Source: Clostridium sp. CAG:288 (GTDB taxonomy: Bacteria > Bacillota_I > Bacilli_A > RFN20 > CAG-288). Taken from it: 64,000 bases of DNA. A model generated the notes under the pieces. That model made no database searches. It saw nothing but the letters and a program-made list of their open reading frames with translations, and was not told where the DNA came from. Position numbers and translations under genes: made by a program. Numbering within the stretch: the stretch's first letter is position 1; each line of letters starts with the position of its first letter. Shown piece by piece: positions 35,035 through 43,373 of the stretch. The stretch spans positions 1 to 64,000 of the forward strand of contig FR898166.1 in assembly GCA_000437395.1 (NCBI GenBank), in the 5' to 3' direction.

Positions 35035-35876
35035 TTTTTATTCTCCTTGTCGTTTGTTTTGTTTAAGAGCTCTTCTAATAGTTCGCTCTTAAGTCTTTCT
35101 TTATCTTCGTTTGATAGTTGCAATCCATCAGTTGATTCTACTTTTTGCTTTGTGTCTTCATCATCTTCTTTTAAGCCTTTAACTATATCGAGAATGCTTG
35201 TGATTATTAAATATCCTGATGGAAGAAGAATAAGAATTAATAACCCCCAAACTGATGTGACACCTTTATAGACTATTCCAAGAAAAGTTGAACCAAATTG
35301 AACTTTTCCTAACAATACTCTTTCATCGAAAGCTTGACCTTGATCGCCGCTATAGTTTTTACTTTCTTTGTTTATACCTTGAACAAAGAAATCATAGCGG
35401 CCGCTGCCTTCTTTGATATCTTCATTAAGCCTTATACCGACTAATCTATGAGTCATAGTCATTTTAAGTTGTGAAGTAGAGTAATAGAAACTTAAGTCTA
35501 TCTTTAATGAGTCTGTATCGATAACTAAGCATTCTTGTTCAATCCATTTTAAGTTTTGAGCTGTGTCTTGAAACTTAATTGTTCCTTCTTTAGTTGTAGG
35601 ATTTGAAGCGACTAAGTTATATATTTTTTCAGGACTGATCTTTTGAACAATTATCATGTCATCGACTTTATAATCTGGTTCCATAGAATCGGTTAGAACC
35701 ATCATGATTTGTGTTCCTAAAACGTTAGGAACTCCAAAGTTATCTTTTTTAGTAATGTTTCCGACAATTTGAAAGCCAAAAATTACAACAAAGAAGACTC
35801 CAAAAATAGATAAAAATATCCATTCTAAAGTTTTTCTTAATTTACTTTTTTTTACTTTCTTTGTCTCTTTTGACAT
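35031..35876 (-). CDS. sipW: SipW-type (archaeal/ER-type) signal peptidase I
   Basis: 281 residues. An N-terminal helix (about 18-40) is followed by the catalytic Ser in LTDSMEPDYKVDD (S64) and His in MTHRLVG (H143), the Ser-His arrangement of ER-type enzymes, with later Asp residues (about 178-184). A second helix lies near 205-235 and a charged cytosolic tail ends the protein. In B. subtilis SipW processes TasA and TapA. Here three SipW-signal proteins are encoded upstream in the same operon, and more lie across the divergent region. The tail (LSNEDKERLKSELLEEL) resembles that of the small membrane protein at 41967-42320. Confidence 0.88.
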   Translation of the reverse strand: MSKETKKVKKSKLRKTLEWIFLSIFGVFFVVIFGFQIVGNITKKDNFGVPNVLGTQIMMVLTDSMEPDYKVDDMIIVQKISPEKIYNLVASNPTTKEGTIKFQDTAQNLKWIEQECLVIDTDSLKIDLSFYYSTSQLKMTMTHRLVGIRLNEDIKEGSGRYDFFVQGINKESKNYSGDQGQAFDERVLLGKVQFGSTFLGIVYKGVTSVWGLLILILLPSGYLIITSILDIVKGLKEDDEDTKQKVESTDGLQLSNEDKERLKSELLEELLNKTNDKENKK

Positions 35877-37354
35877 TACTTCACCTCTTCAAGATTTGTT
35901 GTTTCAGGAGCGCTTGTCTCTTCGTTTGAAGTAACTGGTGCTTCTGCTTGAACTACATCGAGTTGCTCGTTTTGAATATTTAAAGTTGAAGGATCGATAT
36001 TTTTGTCGTGACGAGCTGTAGTTTTAATTTCTTTACGGGCTCTAAGAAGAGTAAGTTCAATTTCTTTTTGCTTACGTTCTTGTTCACGTCTAATGAGATC
36101 TTCTTCGACTTTCTTGTTGTACTTAATAAGCTCTTTTTGAGACTTTTCAAAGTCTTTAGCTTCTTTTTCTTTACGTTTAAGAAGAGCTTTTCTAGCAGCT
36201 TCTTCTTTCTTAGCTTTTCTTTGTTTAGCATATTCTTCTTTGAGATATTCAGCCTGTTCACGTGTTGGATTTTTAGGTAATTCCATTATGTCAGGTTTAG
36301 CCATAGCCTTGCGATAACCTTCATCGATTCTAATAAACTCGAGAGGCTTGTTTGAGGCAGGGGAGAATACGTAAATATCTTCGTCTACGTTTGTTAATAC
36401 TTTTTGTTTATATACTTTATGCTTTCTACGTTTTACTTTAACTGGAGCTTTAGATTTAAGCGATAGGAAGGATGACAAGAGATTAGCGTTCATTTCTTGA
36501 CGTTCTTCTTCGTTTAATAGAGTGTATTTTTCATCAATAGAGTAATTAACACCTAAGTTGTTATAACGTTCTATAAACTTATATAAGTTATAGCACTTGT
36601 GATATAGAGGGTTCTTTCTAATAACGTTTGTTTGCAGTATTGGATTAGTGACATCTTTTTCATTTTTTAATATCTTCATGAAGTCACTATTAAAATAATA
36701 AAGCAAGTACTCTCTAATCTTTTTAACTCTTGTTAGATATTCTTCTGATTGTTTAATTATCTTTTCATCGACGTCGCTTTTAATTGTAACTTTTGTTTCA
36801 ATTTCAACTTCGTTTCCGTCAACAATAGCTTTTGATTTGATATAGTTTACTTGAAGATTCTTAAGTTCTGCGTGTGAAACTATATACTCGTATCGTTTTT
36901 CGATAAAGTAAACGAGTCTTTTAATTAAAGTAGAAATAAATCTATTTTCGTATGTAGCATAGTTATCGACAGTTTCGATTGTTAATACTTTATTTGGAGT
37001 AATATTACCTCTACTATCGACTGATTTAACATATTGTGTATGCGAAGATAAGTGCCTTATTGATTCGCTATTAGTTTTTCTAGCTAATTCAACAGGAACA
37101 ATATTACCTTGGGTTTTAGTGGTTTTCCAAGGATTTTTAATGATTTGTCCTAAGTCTAAAATTGAGTCTTCAATCTTTTCAATCCATTCAGTATCGTAAG
37201 ATGAAGTTTCAATTCTATTCATTTTTAGATAGCGATTATTACCATCGCTTAATTGAGTATAAACTTCACTAGCTGTTTTATTTGTTTTGACTAAAGAGTT
37301 GATCTTTTTTACATAAGCATCATTGAGCTTTTGATAACGATTACTCTTGTCCAT
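35876..37354 (-). CDS. DUF2357/McrC-like partner protein with C-terminal coiled coil
   Basis: 492 residues, cytosolic. Residues about 95-175 resemble the DUF2357 block of McrC-like partners: SHTQYVKSVDSRGNITP, then VLTIETVDNYATYENRFIST. A helical middle region follows. From about residue 355 to 450 the chain is a long Lys/Glu/Arg-rich coiled coil (KEEYAKQRKAKKEEAARKAL), then an acidic tail. I see no PD-(D/E)xK nuclease motif, which such proteins often carry at this end. The gene starts 1 base after the AAA+ gene and its stop overlaps sipW's start. The DUF2357 link is from memory of the family and is moderate. Confidence 0.5.
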   Translation of the reverse strand: MDKSNRYQKLNDAYVKKINSLVKTNKTASEVYTQLSDGNNRYLKMNRIETSSYDTEWIEKIEDSILDLGQIIKNPWKTTKTQGNIVPVELARKTNSESIRHLSSHTQYVKSVDSRGNITPNKVLTIETVDNYATYENRFISTLIKRLVYFIEKRYEYIVSHAELKNLQVNYIKSKAIVDGNEVEIETKVTIKSDVDEKIIKQSEEYLTRVKKIREYLLYYFNSDFMKILKNEKDVTNPILQTNVIRKNPLYHKCYNLYKFIERYNNLGVNYSIDEKYTLLNEEERQEMNANLLSSFLSLKSKAPVKVKRRKHKVYKQKVLTNVDEDIYVFSPASNKPLEFIRIDEGYRKAMAKPDIMELPKNPTREQAEYLKEEYAKQRKAKKEEAARKALLKRKEKEAKDFEKSQKELIKYNKKVEEDLIRREQERKQKEIELTLLRARKEIKTTARHDKNIDPSTLNIQNEQLDVVQAEAPVTSNEETSAPETTNLEEVK

Positions 37355-37355
37355 A

Positions 37356-38873
37356 TTAGTTCATCCTTAATAAATCGTTGATGTAGTTATGAGCCATAGG
37401 GAAAGTGTTCTTTCCGAATAACTTATCGAGTTCAAGATTTAATTTCTTTAATTCATCTTTTAAGAAGGCAATATTTAAAGATTCAAACTTCTTTAAAATC
37501 TTATTTGTAAAGATGAAATCTAAGCCATCAATTTCACGGCCACCACAAGCAACGTAAACTGGAATAAAGGTGTTGAGTTGCTTTAAGATACGGTTACCGA
37601 AAGCAAGTTTGAAGTTTTTAATGACGAATGAGTCGAGTTTTTCAAATTTTTCGAGAAGCTTTTCAGATAATGGATATTGGAAAATAGCATCTTGATATAA
37701 CTTCTTGAGTTGAGAATAACTTACTTGAACTGAATCGACAAATTCGGTTTCGAATGGTATTCCTTTGTTATCGAAGAAAATAGAGATAGCACGATCGTAA
37801 ACCTTATCAGAAATAGTAAAGGTTGAGTCGTCGTTATTTGCTGTACCGAAGAATTCGATATTTTGTGGAATCAAAAGTTTTCCTTTGTGAATGTTTTTAG
37901 GATCGTTTGGTTCATCGTTACTTGTTAATTCTATTAACCAATCGTTGACGTTTGGCATTTCCATCATGGATAAGAATTCAGCAAAGTAGTATTCGATACG
38001 AGCTAAGTTCATTTCATCGAGAACAATTAAGTCTAAGTCTTTACGATATGTAGATTCGTAAACAGCTCTTAAGAATTCTGTCTCGTTAAACTTCTTAGTA
38101 AATTCGTTATAGTAACCTAAGAGTTCACTTCTATCTTTCCATGAAGGTTGGACAGAGCATATAGCTGCATCGTGAGAGAAGAACTTGCCTAAGGCGTATG
38201 GTAAAGAAGTTTTACCAGTACCAGAGATACCTTCTAAGATAATAAGTTTAGATGTAGCCATACCAGCAAATAATTGTCTAATTGTATCTATTTTATAATA
38301 GAGCTTTAATTGACTTGCAGCAAAGCCTCTAAAGGAGTTACATAACTCTTCTAGTGATAATTCTTCAACATCAGGAATTTCTTCGCTTGAATCCTTATAT
38401 TCGACATCGACAGATGTGAGTTTAGGGAAACGTGATGATGTTTCAGCGATAACTTCTTGATTCTTCTTCATTTCTTCTGGACTACTTAAACCTAAGTATT
38501 GAACTTTTAAGTCGAGAATTTTGTTTTTCTCTTGAGTCATATTATAAAGTTCATAGTTTAAGCGTTCGACTTGGTTCTTTAATTCTTCCTTGTCAATTTC
38601 ACGTTTTACAAATCTTATATACTTTCTTAATAGTAAGAAAAGTAAGAAGAGTAAGCCGCAAATTAATGCGACAAAGAATATTGCAAAAACTACAAAGAAT
38701 ATCCAACCGACTACTCCAAATTGACTACAGTACGTGTTAAATAAATCTCCGTAATACTTGAAGTTTTGACCAACGTTTGACCATGGTCTGGCAAATAACT
38801 TATTGAAAAAGAGTCCAAGATCTTTAAAAACTTGGATAATCATTTCCTTTAAATATTCAAAATAAGCACTCAT
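37356..38873 (-). CDS. Membrane-anchored McrB-like AAA+ ATPase
   Basis: 505 residues. An amphipathic N-terminus, one strong membrane helix at 53-83 and a coiled coil at 90-130 precede an AAA+ domain. It carries Walker A GISGTGKTS (215-223), VQPSWKDRSELLGYYNE, Walker B LIVLDEMNLARIEYYFAEF (283-301) and sensor-1-like FFGTANNDDSTF. The Walker B and LLGYYN blocks are those of McrB/AAA_5 GTPases and MoxR relatives. McrB itself is soluble and carries a DNA-binding domain; here a membrane anchor takes that place. GAGGTGATT lies upstream of the ATG. Context inside a fibre and signal-peptidase operon suggests an assembly or secretion motor rather than restriction. Confidence 0.75.
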   Translation of the reverse strand: MSAYFEYLKEMIIQVFKDLGLFFNKLFARPWSNVGQNFKYYGDLFNTYCSQFGVVGWIFFVVFAIFFVALICGLLFLLFLLLRKYIRFVKREIDKEELKNQVERLNYELYNMTQEKNKILDLKVQYLGLSSPEEMKKNQEVIAETSSRFPKLTSVDVEYKDSSEEIPDVEELSLEELCNSFRGFAASQLKLYYKIDTIRQLFAGMATSKLIILEGISGTGKTSLPYALGKFFSHDAAICSVQPSWKDRSELLGYYNEFTKKFNETEFLRAVYESTYRKDLDLIVLDEMNLARIEYYFAEFLSMMEMPNVNDWLIELTSNDEPNDPKNIHKGKLLIPQNIEFFGTANNDDSTFTISDKVYDRAISIFFDNKGIPFETEFVDSVQVSYSQLKKLYQDAIFQYPLSEKLLEKFEKLDSFVIKNFKLAFGNRILKQLNTFIPVYVACGGREIDGLDFIFTNKILKKFESLNIAFLKDELKKLNLELDKLFGKNTFPMAHNYINDLLRMN

Positions 38874-38880
38874 ATATTAA

Positions 38881-39906
38881 TCACCTCACCACTTTAAATT
38901 TAATGTTGGTATAAAAACTTCCTAATTTAGTAATATCAGTATTATCTAAATCCCAACCTTCGATATAGACAGAAATAACAACCTTTTGAGGTTTTAAGCC
39001 TATGATTGGAATTTGTATTGCTGATTGAGCTTCACTGACGGTTAAAGAATTTTCAATAGTGCGGTTAAATCCGTTTTCTAATGTTTTTTCCAAATCGACA
39101 GCTTTAGTACCTTTTTTAGATTTTGCATTAAATGAAGAAGCTTTTTCGTTTGTGTTATATAAATCAGAATCTTGTGTTAATACATCTGTATAAACAACTT
39201 TATCTAATTCACTATTTTCATATTCACCGAATATTCTTTCTTGTCCTTTAGATGTGTCATAATATCCATCAGCGTTATTATCAAGTCTTCCAACAAAATA
39301 AGTGACTTCGTCATCTTTTTTATTTGGATCTATGATGTAATAGCCGTATATTTCTTCATCTGGAATAAGAATAGAAATTCTAAGTGAGTCGACAATGCCA
39401 TTTAAGTGTTTAGTAATTTCAGCCTGAGAGTATTCAGGGTGACTACTTGCTATTCTTTTAGCAGTTGCGACATTTTTTTCAATATTTGGCACGATTGATG
39501 TTTCGTCAGCGATAGTTGCAATTAAATTCGATTCGCTATAGAGGTAGAATTCTTGGGAGTAGAAGCCACTTCTAGCTAAGCCACTATCTTGACTTGATTC
39601 GCTGGATAGAGAAGAGTAACTTTGTCTAAATTCAGGTGTATCTTTATGTTCGTTAGTCCACTTTGATGAATACATTGAACTAACTGGAATAAAAGCTCCA
39701 ACTTCATTTATATTTTCTGAAGGAATTTCTACGTAGAAATTTTCTTCATCAGTTCCTATTTTAATTTCTTTATCAGCGTTTAAAGAGATTACGAAATCTC
39801 TAATATATAAGTTTGAGTTGCCAACGTACCAAGCAATAGTCATACTTACAGAAGAGATAAGGCAGAGAATTGTTACTAGATATAAAGCTATAATCTTCTT
39901 ATTCAT
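38881..39906 (-). CDS. TasA/camelysin-like secreted protein 3
   Basis: 341 residues from ATG 39906. The signal peptide is of SipW type: hydrophobic stretch then SVSMTIAWYVGN. The mature part is beta-rich with a FGEYENSE turn, SFNAKSKKGTKAVDLEKTL, and a last-strand motif VISVYIEGWDLDN shared with the neighbours. This pattern fits the TasA/camelysin fibre group. GGAG lies 9 bases before the start, inside the upstream gene, which it overlaps by 8 bases. A structural or minor fibre subunit is likely. Confidence 0.7.
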   Translation of the reverse strand: MNKKIIALYLVTILCLISSVSMTIAWYVGNSNLYIRDFVISLNADKEIKIGTDEENFYVEIPSENINEVGAFIPVSSMYSSKWTNEHKDTPEFRQSYSSLSSESSQDSGLARSGFYSQEFYLYSESNLIATIADETSIVPNIEKNVATAKRIASSHPEYSQAEITKHLNGIVDSLRISILIPDEEIYGYYIIDPNKKDDEVTYFVGRLDNNADGYYDTSKGQERIFGEYENSELDKVVYTDVLTQDSDLYNTNEKASSFNAKSKKGTKAVDLEKTLENGFNRTIENSLTVSEAQSAIQIPIIGLKPQKVVISVYIEGWDLDNTDITKLGSFYTNIKFKVVR

Positions 39907-40918
39907 CGTTATCAACTCCAAAGTTTAAATTCAAGCTGAACATAGTTCCGATGTTTTGATCGATAACTGCATCATCCCAACCTTCTAAGTAAATAGTAAG
40001 GTTAAGTTTAGCAAGGCCACTTTCTTCGTCAGTTATGGCTAAAACTTTATTTTGACTAATAACTGATTCAGTTCCTAAATAATTAGCAGTCTTGAATATC
40101 GATTTTTCCATATCTACTATATGGACTCCGTTTTTATGGTTAGCATTAAACGTTGTAACGTTATTAGCGTTAACAGTATTTGTGCCACTATAAACTTGAT
40201 TTGAATATACGATAGATTCGTACTCACCATAAACGAATTCTTTTCCATCTTTATAGTCAAGGTAAATGTCGTTGTTGAGATTTAAAACTCCACCGACAGT
40301 AGTACTTCCATCTTCGACAGATGAAGGATTATATATAAAATTGTTAATTTCGTTTTGCATAAATACACGTAAGGCTTGTTCAGTGCTATTACGCGTAGTT
40401 AAAGATGAGTTATTTAAATATATGTGTTGACCACTAACGTAAGAATTACCATCGATGTCTTTTACTCTAAAGACAAGTGGTAAATAAATATAGTTTGATT
40501 TTTTTACTGTGTTAAAACCAGTTTCTAAGTGGAACGGATTTCCTACCAAGCTAAAATTCTTACTCTCATCAAAAGAACCACTTGAAGTTGGGGATAATTT
40601 ATTTGATGCATATCCGTTTGCTTCTAAGTAATAAGTTAAAGTATCTTCGCTGATTTCGCTATTCGACCAATATATAGTAGGATCGTTATCATCTCTACTT
40701 AAGTCATAGTTTTGATAGTCAGATAAGTATACTTGACTGATAAATCCGATTTCTAAGAGTTTTGAATTGCCAATAGAAGTTCCACCAAATCCCATGCCTG
40801 CACGGGATAAGTATTGGTACCAAGCAGCAGTTCCACCAACAACACTAATCATCGATAGTATTGATAGGGAAAGCAAGCTAATACCAATAGCTTTTTTGTG
40901 TTTATTCTTGGTATTCAT
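39899..40918 (-). CDS. TasA/camelysin-like secreted protein 2
   Basis: 339 residues. Signal region MISVVGGTAAWYQYLSR is of SipW type. Shares FVYGEYES, TFNANHKNGVHIVDMEKSI and LTIYLEGWDDAVID with protein 3, so the two are paralogues. The start overlaps the previous gene by 17 bp and lacks a strong ribosome binding site, so translation is probably coupled. Likely a fibre subunit on the cell surface. Confidence 0.7.
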   Translation of the reverse strand: MNTKNKHKKAIGISLLSLSILSMISVVGGTAAWYQYLSRAGMGFGGTSIGNSKLLEIGFISQVYLSDYQNYDLSRDDNDPTIYWSNSEISEDTLTYYLEANGYASNKLSPTSSGSFDESKNFSLVGNPFHLETGFNTVKKSNYIYLPLVFRVKDIDGNSYVSGQHIYLNNSSLTTRNSTEQALRVFMQNEINNFIYNPSSVEDGSTTVGGVLNLNNDIYLDYKDGKEFVYGEYESIVYSNQVYSGTNTVNANNVTTFNANHKNGVHIVDMEKSIFKTANYLGTESVISQNKVLAITDEESGLAKLNLTIYLEGWDDAVIDQNIGTMFSLNLNFGVDNDE

Positions 40919-41693
40919 ATGCGTTTATATCAATTCCTAATCTAACTTTTGTGTCACTAGCAGGTGTGCCAGTACATTCTGGATCGCTGCCTTCAAGCCA
41001 AATGAGAACTGTATATCTGATTTGTTCACCAGATTTAAAATTTTCGTATTTGAACTTTAAGACAGTGTCTTCGTCAGCAAAATTTGTACACAATTGCTTA
41101 TTTGTATCACTAACATATTCGTTAAAAGTTTCTTGACCATCGACAACTTTGACGTTTTTACCTTTGTTGGCATAAATTGTAGCGTTGTGTGAATCGCTAT
41201 CAGTGTTACTATAAAGTTTAACTCTCATAATATCTTTAATAGCTTGGTTATCAACGTTGCTTCCATCTTCGTTATCTAAGAAGTTTAAAGAAAAGTCATA
41301 TGTAGCTGATGTAGTACCAGTATTAGTAATAAAGAAAGTGTATTTAAGGTAGTTTAAAGAAGTTACTTCACCTTTAATGTTGCGTTGAGCACCTTTTAAG
41401 TAATCAGTAGCTTCGCTATCTACTTCAGAATCTTTATCGATCATACCATAAGTATATGTATCCATTGTTGGAATATCGGCTATTCTTAAAAATGAAGTAC
41501 TATCTTCTAGGTTAGACTTTTCAGATAAAGCTAAAGAAACGTTAGAACGATTAAGGTTAACAGTGAAAGATCCTAAATTACGTCCTAAGAAAGAAAGTAT
41601 GACAAAAACAGCAACCACCACGGCGCTGATAGAAGATACTAATATTGTTATCTTTTTTCTTTTTCTTTTCTTGACGTAAGCTAAATCAACCAC
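40902..41693 (-). CDS. TasA-like secreted protein 1, first gene of the riboswitch operon
   Basis: 263 residues from a GTG at 41693 preceded by AGAGGTG; upstream in-frame codons belong to the riboswitch leader. A very basic start (KKRKRKK) and one membrane stretch (ITILVSSISAVVVAVFVILS) lead into a beta-rich domain with SLNYLKYTFFITNTGTTSATYDFSL and YTVLIWLEGSDPECTG, the shared last-strand motif with an added Cys. It lacks the AWY/AWF cleavage motif of the other family members, so it may remain membrane anchored, for example as a fibre base. Confidence 0.65.
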   Translation of the reverse strand: MVDLAYVKKRKRKKITILVSSISAVVVAVFVILSFLGRNLGSFTVNLNRSNVSLALSEKSNLEDSTSFLRIADIPTMDTYTYGMIDKDSEVDSEATDYLKGAQRNIKGEVTSLNYLKYTFFITNTGTTSATYDFSLNFLDNEDGSNVDNQAIKDIMRVKLYSNTDSDSHNATIYANKGKNVKVVDGQETFNEYVSDTNKQLCTNFADEDTVLKFKYENFKSGEQIRYTVLIWLEGSDPECTGTPASDTKVRLGIDINAYEYQE

Positions 41694-41790
41694 AAATTTC
41701 ACCTCTTTCGTAGTATACAAAAACGAACAAAAAATGTTTTTGTTGACTAAATTTAAGCGTAAAATGTGTCCCAAAGAAATGTAACGAAAC

Positions 41791-41858
41791 AAAAAGCCAG
41801 CTACCTATCATCGAACGCAGCGGAGTTTCCATCGCATTTCAGTAAGGTAACTGGCTAT
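41791..41858 (-). terminator. Attenuator terminator of the minus-strand riboswitch
   Basis: RNA AGCCAGUUACCU pairs with AGGUAGCUGGCU over 12 bp (one G-U), followed by UUUUUG, about 100 bases before the start codon. The 5' arm is the last part of the GEMM aptamer, so aptamer folding and terminator exclude each other. Confidence 0.82.
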
Positions 41859-41921
41859 CTAATGCAATATTCTTAGACCCTATAGCTTTGCGTCATACCA
41901 TTGCTGGCATTTTGCTTTTTA
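41846..41921 (-). ncRNA. c-di-GMP-I (GEMM-I) riboswitch, minus strand
   Basis: The RNA reads AAAAAGCAAAAUGCCA, then a GCAA tetraloop (GNRA) closing UGCCA/UGGUA, then the invariant GACGCAAAGCUAUAGGGUCU, a second arm, and GAUAGCCAGUUACC at the 3' end. These are the conserved GEMM-I blocks. The promoter places the 5' end at about 41922, so the aptamer begins the transcript. It controls the operon running from 41693 to 29722. The arrangement with the terminator predicts an ON switch. Confidence 0.92.
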
Positions 41922-41928
41922 CGGGACT

Positions 41929-41957
41929 ATTTTAGCAAATAGCTTTTATTTTGTAAA
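41929..41957 (-). promoter_or_regulatory. Promoter of the fibre operon
   Basis: TTTACA (41952-41957) and TAAAAT (41929-41934) on the minus strand, 17 bp apart, directly before the GEMM-I aptamer. Confidence 0.75.
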
Positions 41958-41966
41958 TAATAATTT

Positions 41967-42320
41967 TTACTTTTTTTGTAAATCGTTTAAGAGCTCTTGT
42001 CTTAACTTTTCTTTTTCCTCATCGCTGAGGTCTGTAAGTTCTACTTTCTTTTTGGCGTAAGCCTTTTTGATATACTTAATAAAGGCATAAATGTTAACTA
42101 TTAATAAGATAACTAATGGTAAAACACATGTGAGTAAGTAAACAGTTGAGTGAGTTTGTAAGTAAGGAATCATGCCTGGTGTTCTTTGAGCGATCAAATA
42201 ATCAGCTTCAGTTTTAGGCATAGTAGCTAACATGATAATAGATACGACAAATAAGAATATCGTAATAGCTGCATCTAAACTAAATGCAACTCCTAATAAT
42301 ACCTTCTTTTTAGTACTCAT
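41967..42320 (-). CDS. Small two-helix membrane protein of the fibre locus
   Basis: 117 residues from ATG 42320 (AAAGGAG upstream); the longer frame to 42368 would start before that site. Two membrane helices (about 10-34 and 58-84) leave a cytosolic C-terminus DLSDEEKEKLRQELLNDLQ. The same tail pattern occurs in the SipW-type peptidase (LSNEDKERLKSELLEEL), suggesting a common partner or shared origin. It lies behind the 42415 gene on the same strand, 94 bp away, and may be co-transcribed. No family recognised. Confidence 0.65.
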   Translation of the reverse strand: MSTKKKVLLGVAFSLDAAITIFLFVVSIIMLATMPKTEADYLIAQRTPGMIPYLQTHSTVYLLTCVLPLVILLIVNIYAFIKYIKKAYAKKKVELTDLSDEEKEKLRQELLNDLQKK

Positions 42321-42414
42321 GTTTGACTCCTTTTTAACTGATTTACTTGGCTTTTTTAAGTATATCACTTTTAAGAGAGTAAAAACAATATACTATTTTA
42401 TTAATAAAGAATGA

Positions 42415-43278
42415 TTAAGCAGCTGTTGTGACTCTGACAGCGTAGAAGCTTAAGAGTGAAGTGATTGTTGTGTTGATTAAACCTGTTGTTGGAACAATAC
42501 AGTTAGCATCTTCACCTTCGAACCATGCATAGCATTCAACAGTCAAGTCCTTTGTACTTTCAATTTTACCAACAAATCCTTTTGCAGCTGTAAAATCATT
42601 TTCATTTGCAACTTCTGATGTTGTAATTTCTTTAGTTTTAGTTGTAACTCTTTTATTTGTATAAGATGTTGTTTGAGCATCTTTTCCTTCTTTACTAACA
42701 TAAGTTAAAACTGCGTCATCATCAGCAAATGGGGCGATAACTGCTGAGACTATATCATTAACTACAAATGCAACTCTAAATGATTTTGAAATTGCGCCAT
42801 TTTCGCTAGCACCAACAGTGAATTTTGTCTTATTCATATCAAGAAGGACACCATAATCATTTGTCGAAGGTTCTTTCATGCTGAAAGTCATTGTCCAGTG
42901 AGTGGCTCTATATATTTTTTCTTCTTTTTCAGCAATTGTAGCTGTATCTGTAGAATAACCAGTTATTGCACTATATTCACCTGTAACGACATCTTTCTTA
43001 TAAACTTTTTTAGCAGCAGCATCAACAGAGCCGTCACGCATATAGCTTGGAAGTGTAACAATTTGTGCGCCTTTTGTATTATTAACAGATGTTCCAGCGG
43101 CAGTGTCTTCTTTAAGTGTGACTTCTAAATTTGATTCTGGGTTATAAACAGCAACTTGTGAAAGATTTACGTCAACTGTTCTGTTAGCTGTAAACCATGC
43201 AACCGTACTTGAAGCAGCAGCGACTGTACTGATTGTTAATAGAGCAACTGCTGGTAAAATAATCTTAGACTTTTTCAT
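42415..43278 (-). CDS. TasA/camelysin-like secreted protein 4, with own attenuated leader
   Basis: 287 residues from ATG 43278 preceded by AAAGGAG; in-frame codons upstream are leader RNA. The signal ends ASSTVAWFTANRTVDVNL, a clear SipW-type site. The mature protein is beta-rich and rich in Thr, Lys and Asp. Near the end it carries LTVECYAWFEGEDANCIVP, the family's last-strand motif with two cysteines, matching LIWLEGSDPECTG of protein 1. A single-gene or two-gene unit with a strong leader suggests a main fibre subunit made in quantity. Confidence 0.75.
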   Translation of the reverse strand: MKKSKIILPAVALLTISTVAAASSTVAWFTANRTVDVNLSQVAVYNPESNLEVTLKEDTAAGTSVNNTKGAQIVTLPSYMRDGSVDAAAKKVYKKDVVTGEYSAITGYSTDTATIAEKEEKIYRATHWTMTFSMKEPSTNDYGVLLDMNKTKFTVGASENGAISKSFRVAFVVNDIVSAVIAPFADDDAVLTYVSKEGKDAQTTSYTNKRVTTKTKEITTSEVANENDFTAAKGFVGKIESTKDLTVECYAWFEGEDANCIVPTTGLINTTITSLLSFYAVRVTTAA

Positions 43279-43316
43279 AATTAATTTTTTCTCCTTTAAA
43301 ATTTGTGCTATCACGC

Positions 43317-43358
43317 AAAAAAAATTCAACATGCTTTTCTTTTTTCGCAGTATTGAAT
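43317..43358 (-). terminator. Attenuator terminator in the leader of the 42415 gene
   Basis: RNA AUUCAAUACUGC pairs with GCAUGUUGAAU (one bulge, loop GAAAAAAGAAAA) and is followed by seven further U. It lies upstream of the start codon (43278), so read-through must be regulated or partial. Confidence 0.7.
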
Positions 43359-43373
43359 CGATGATAGGGTAGT

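Noticed and set aside
41694..41792. N-terminal extension of the first fibre-operon protein to ATG 41792
   Set aside because: This would place the start at the riboswitch terminator and ignores the AGAGGTG site before GTG 41693; the extension has no signal-like character.
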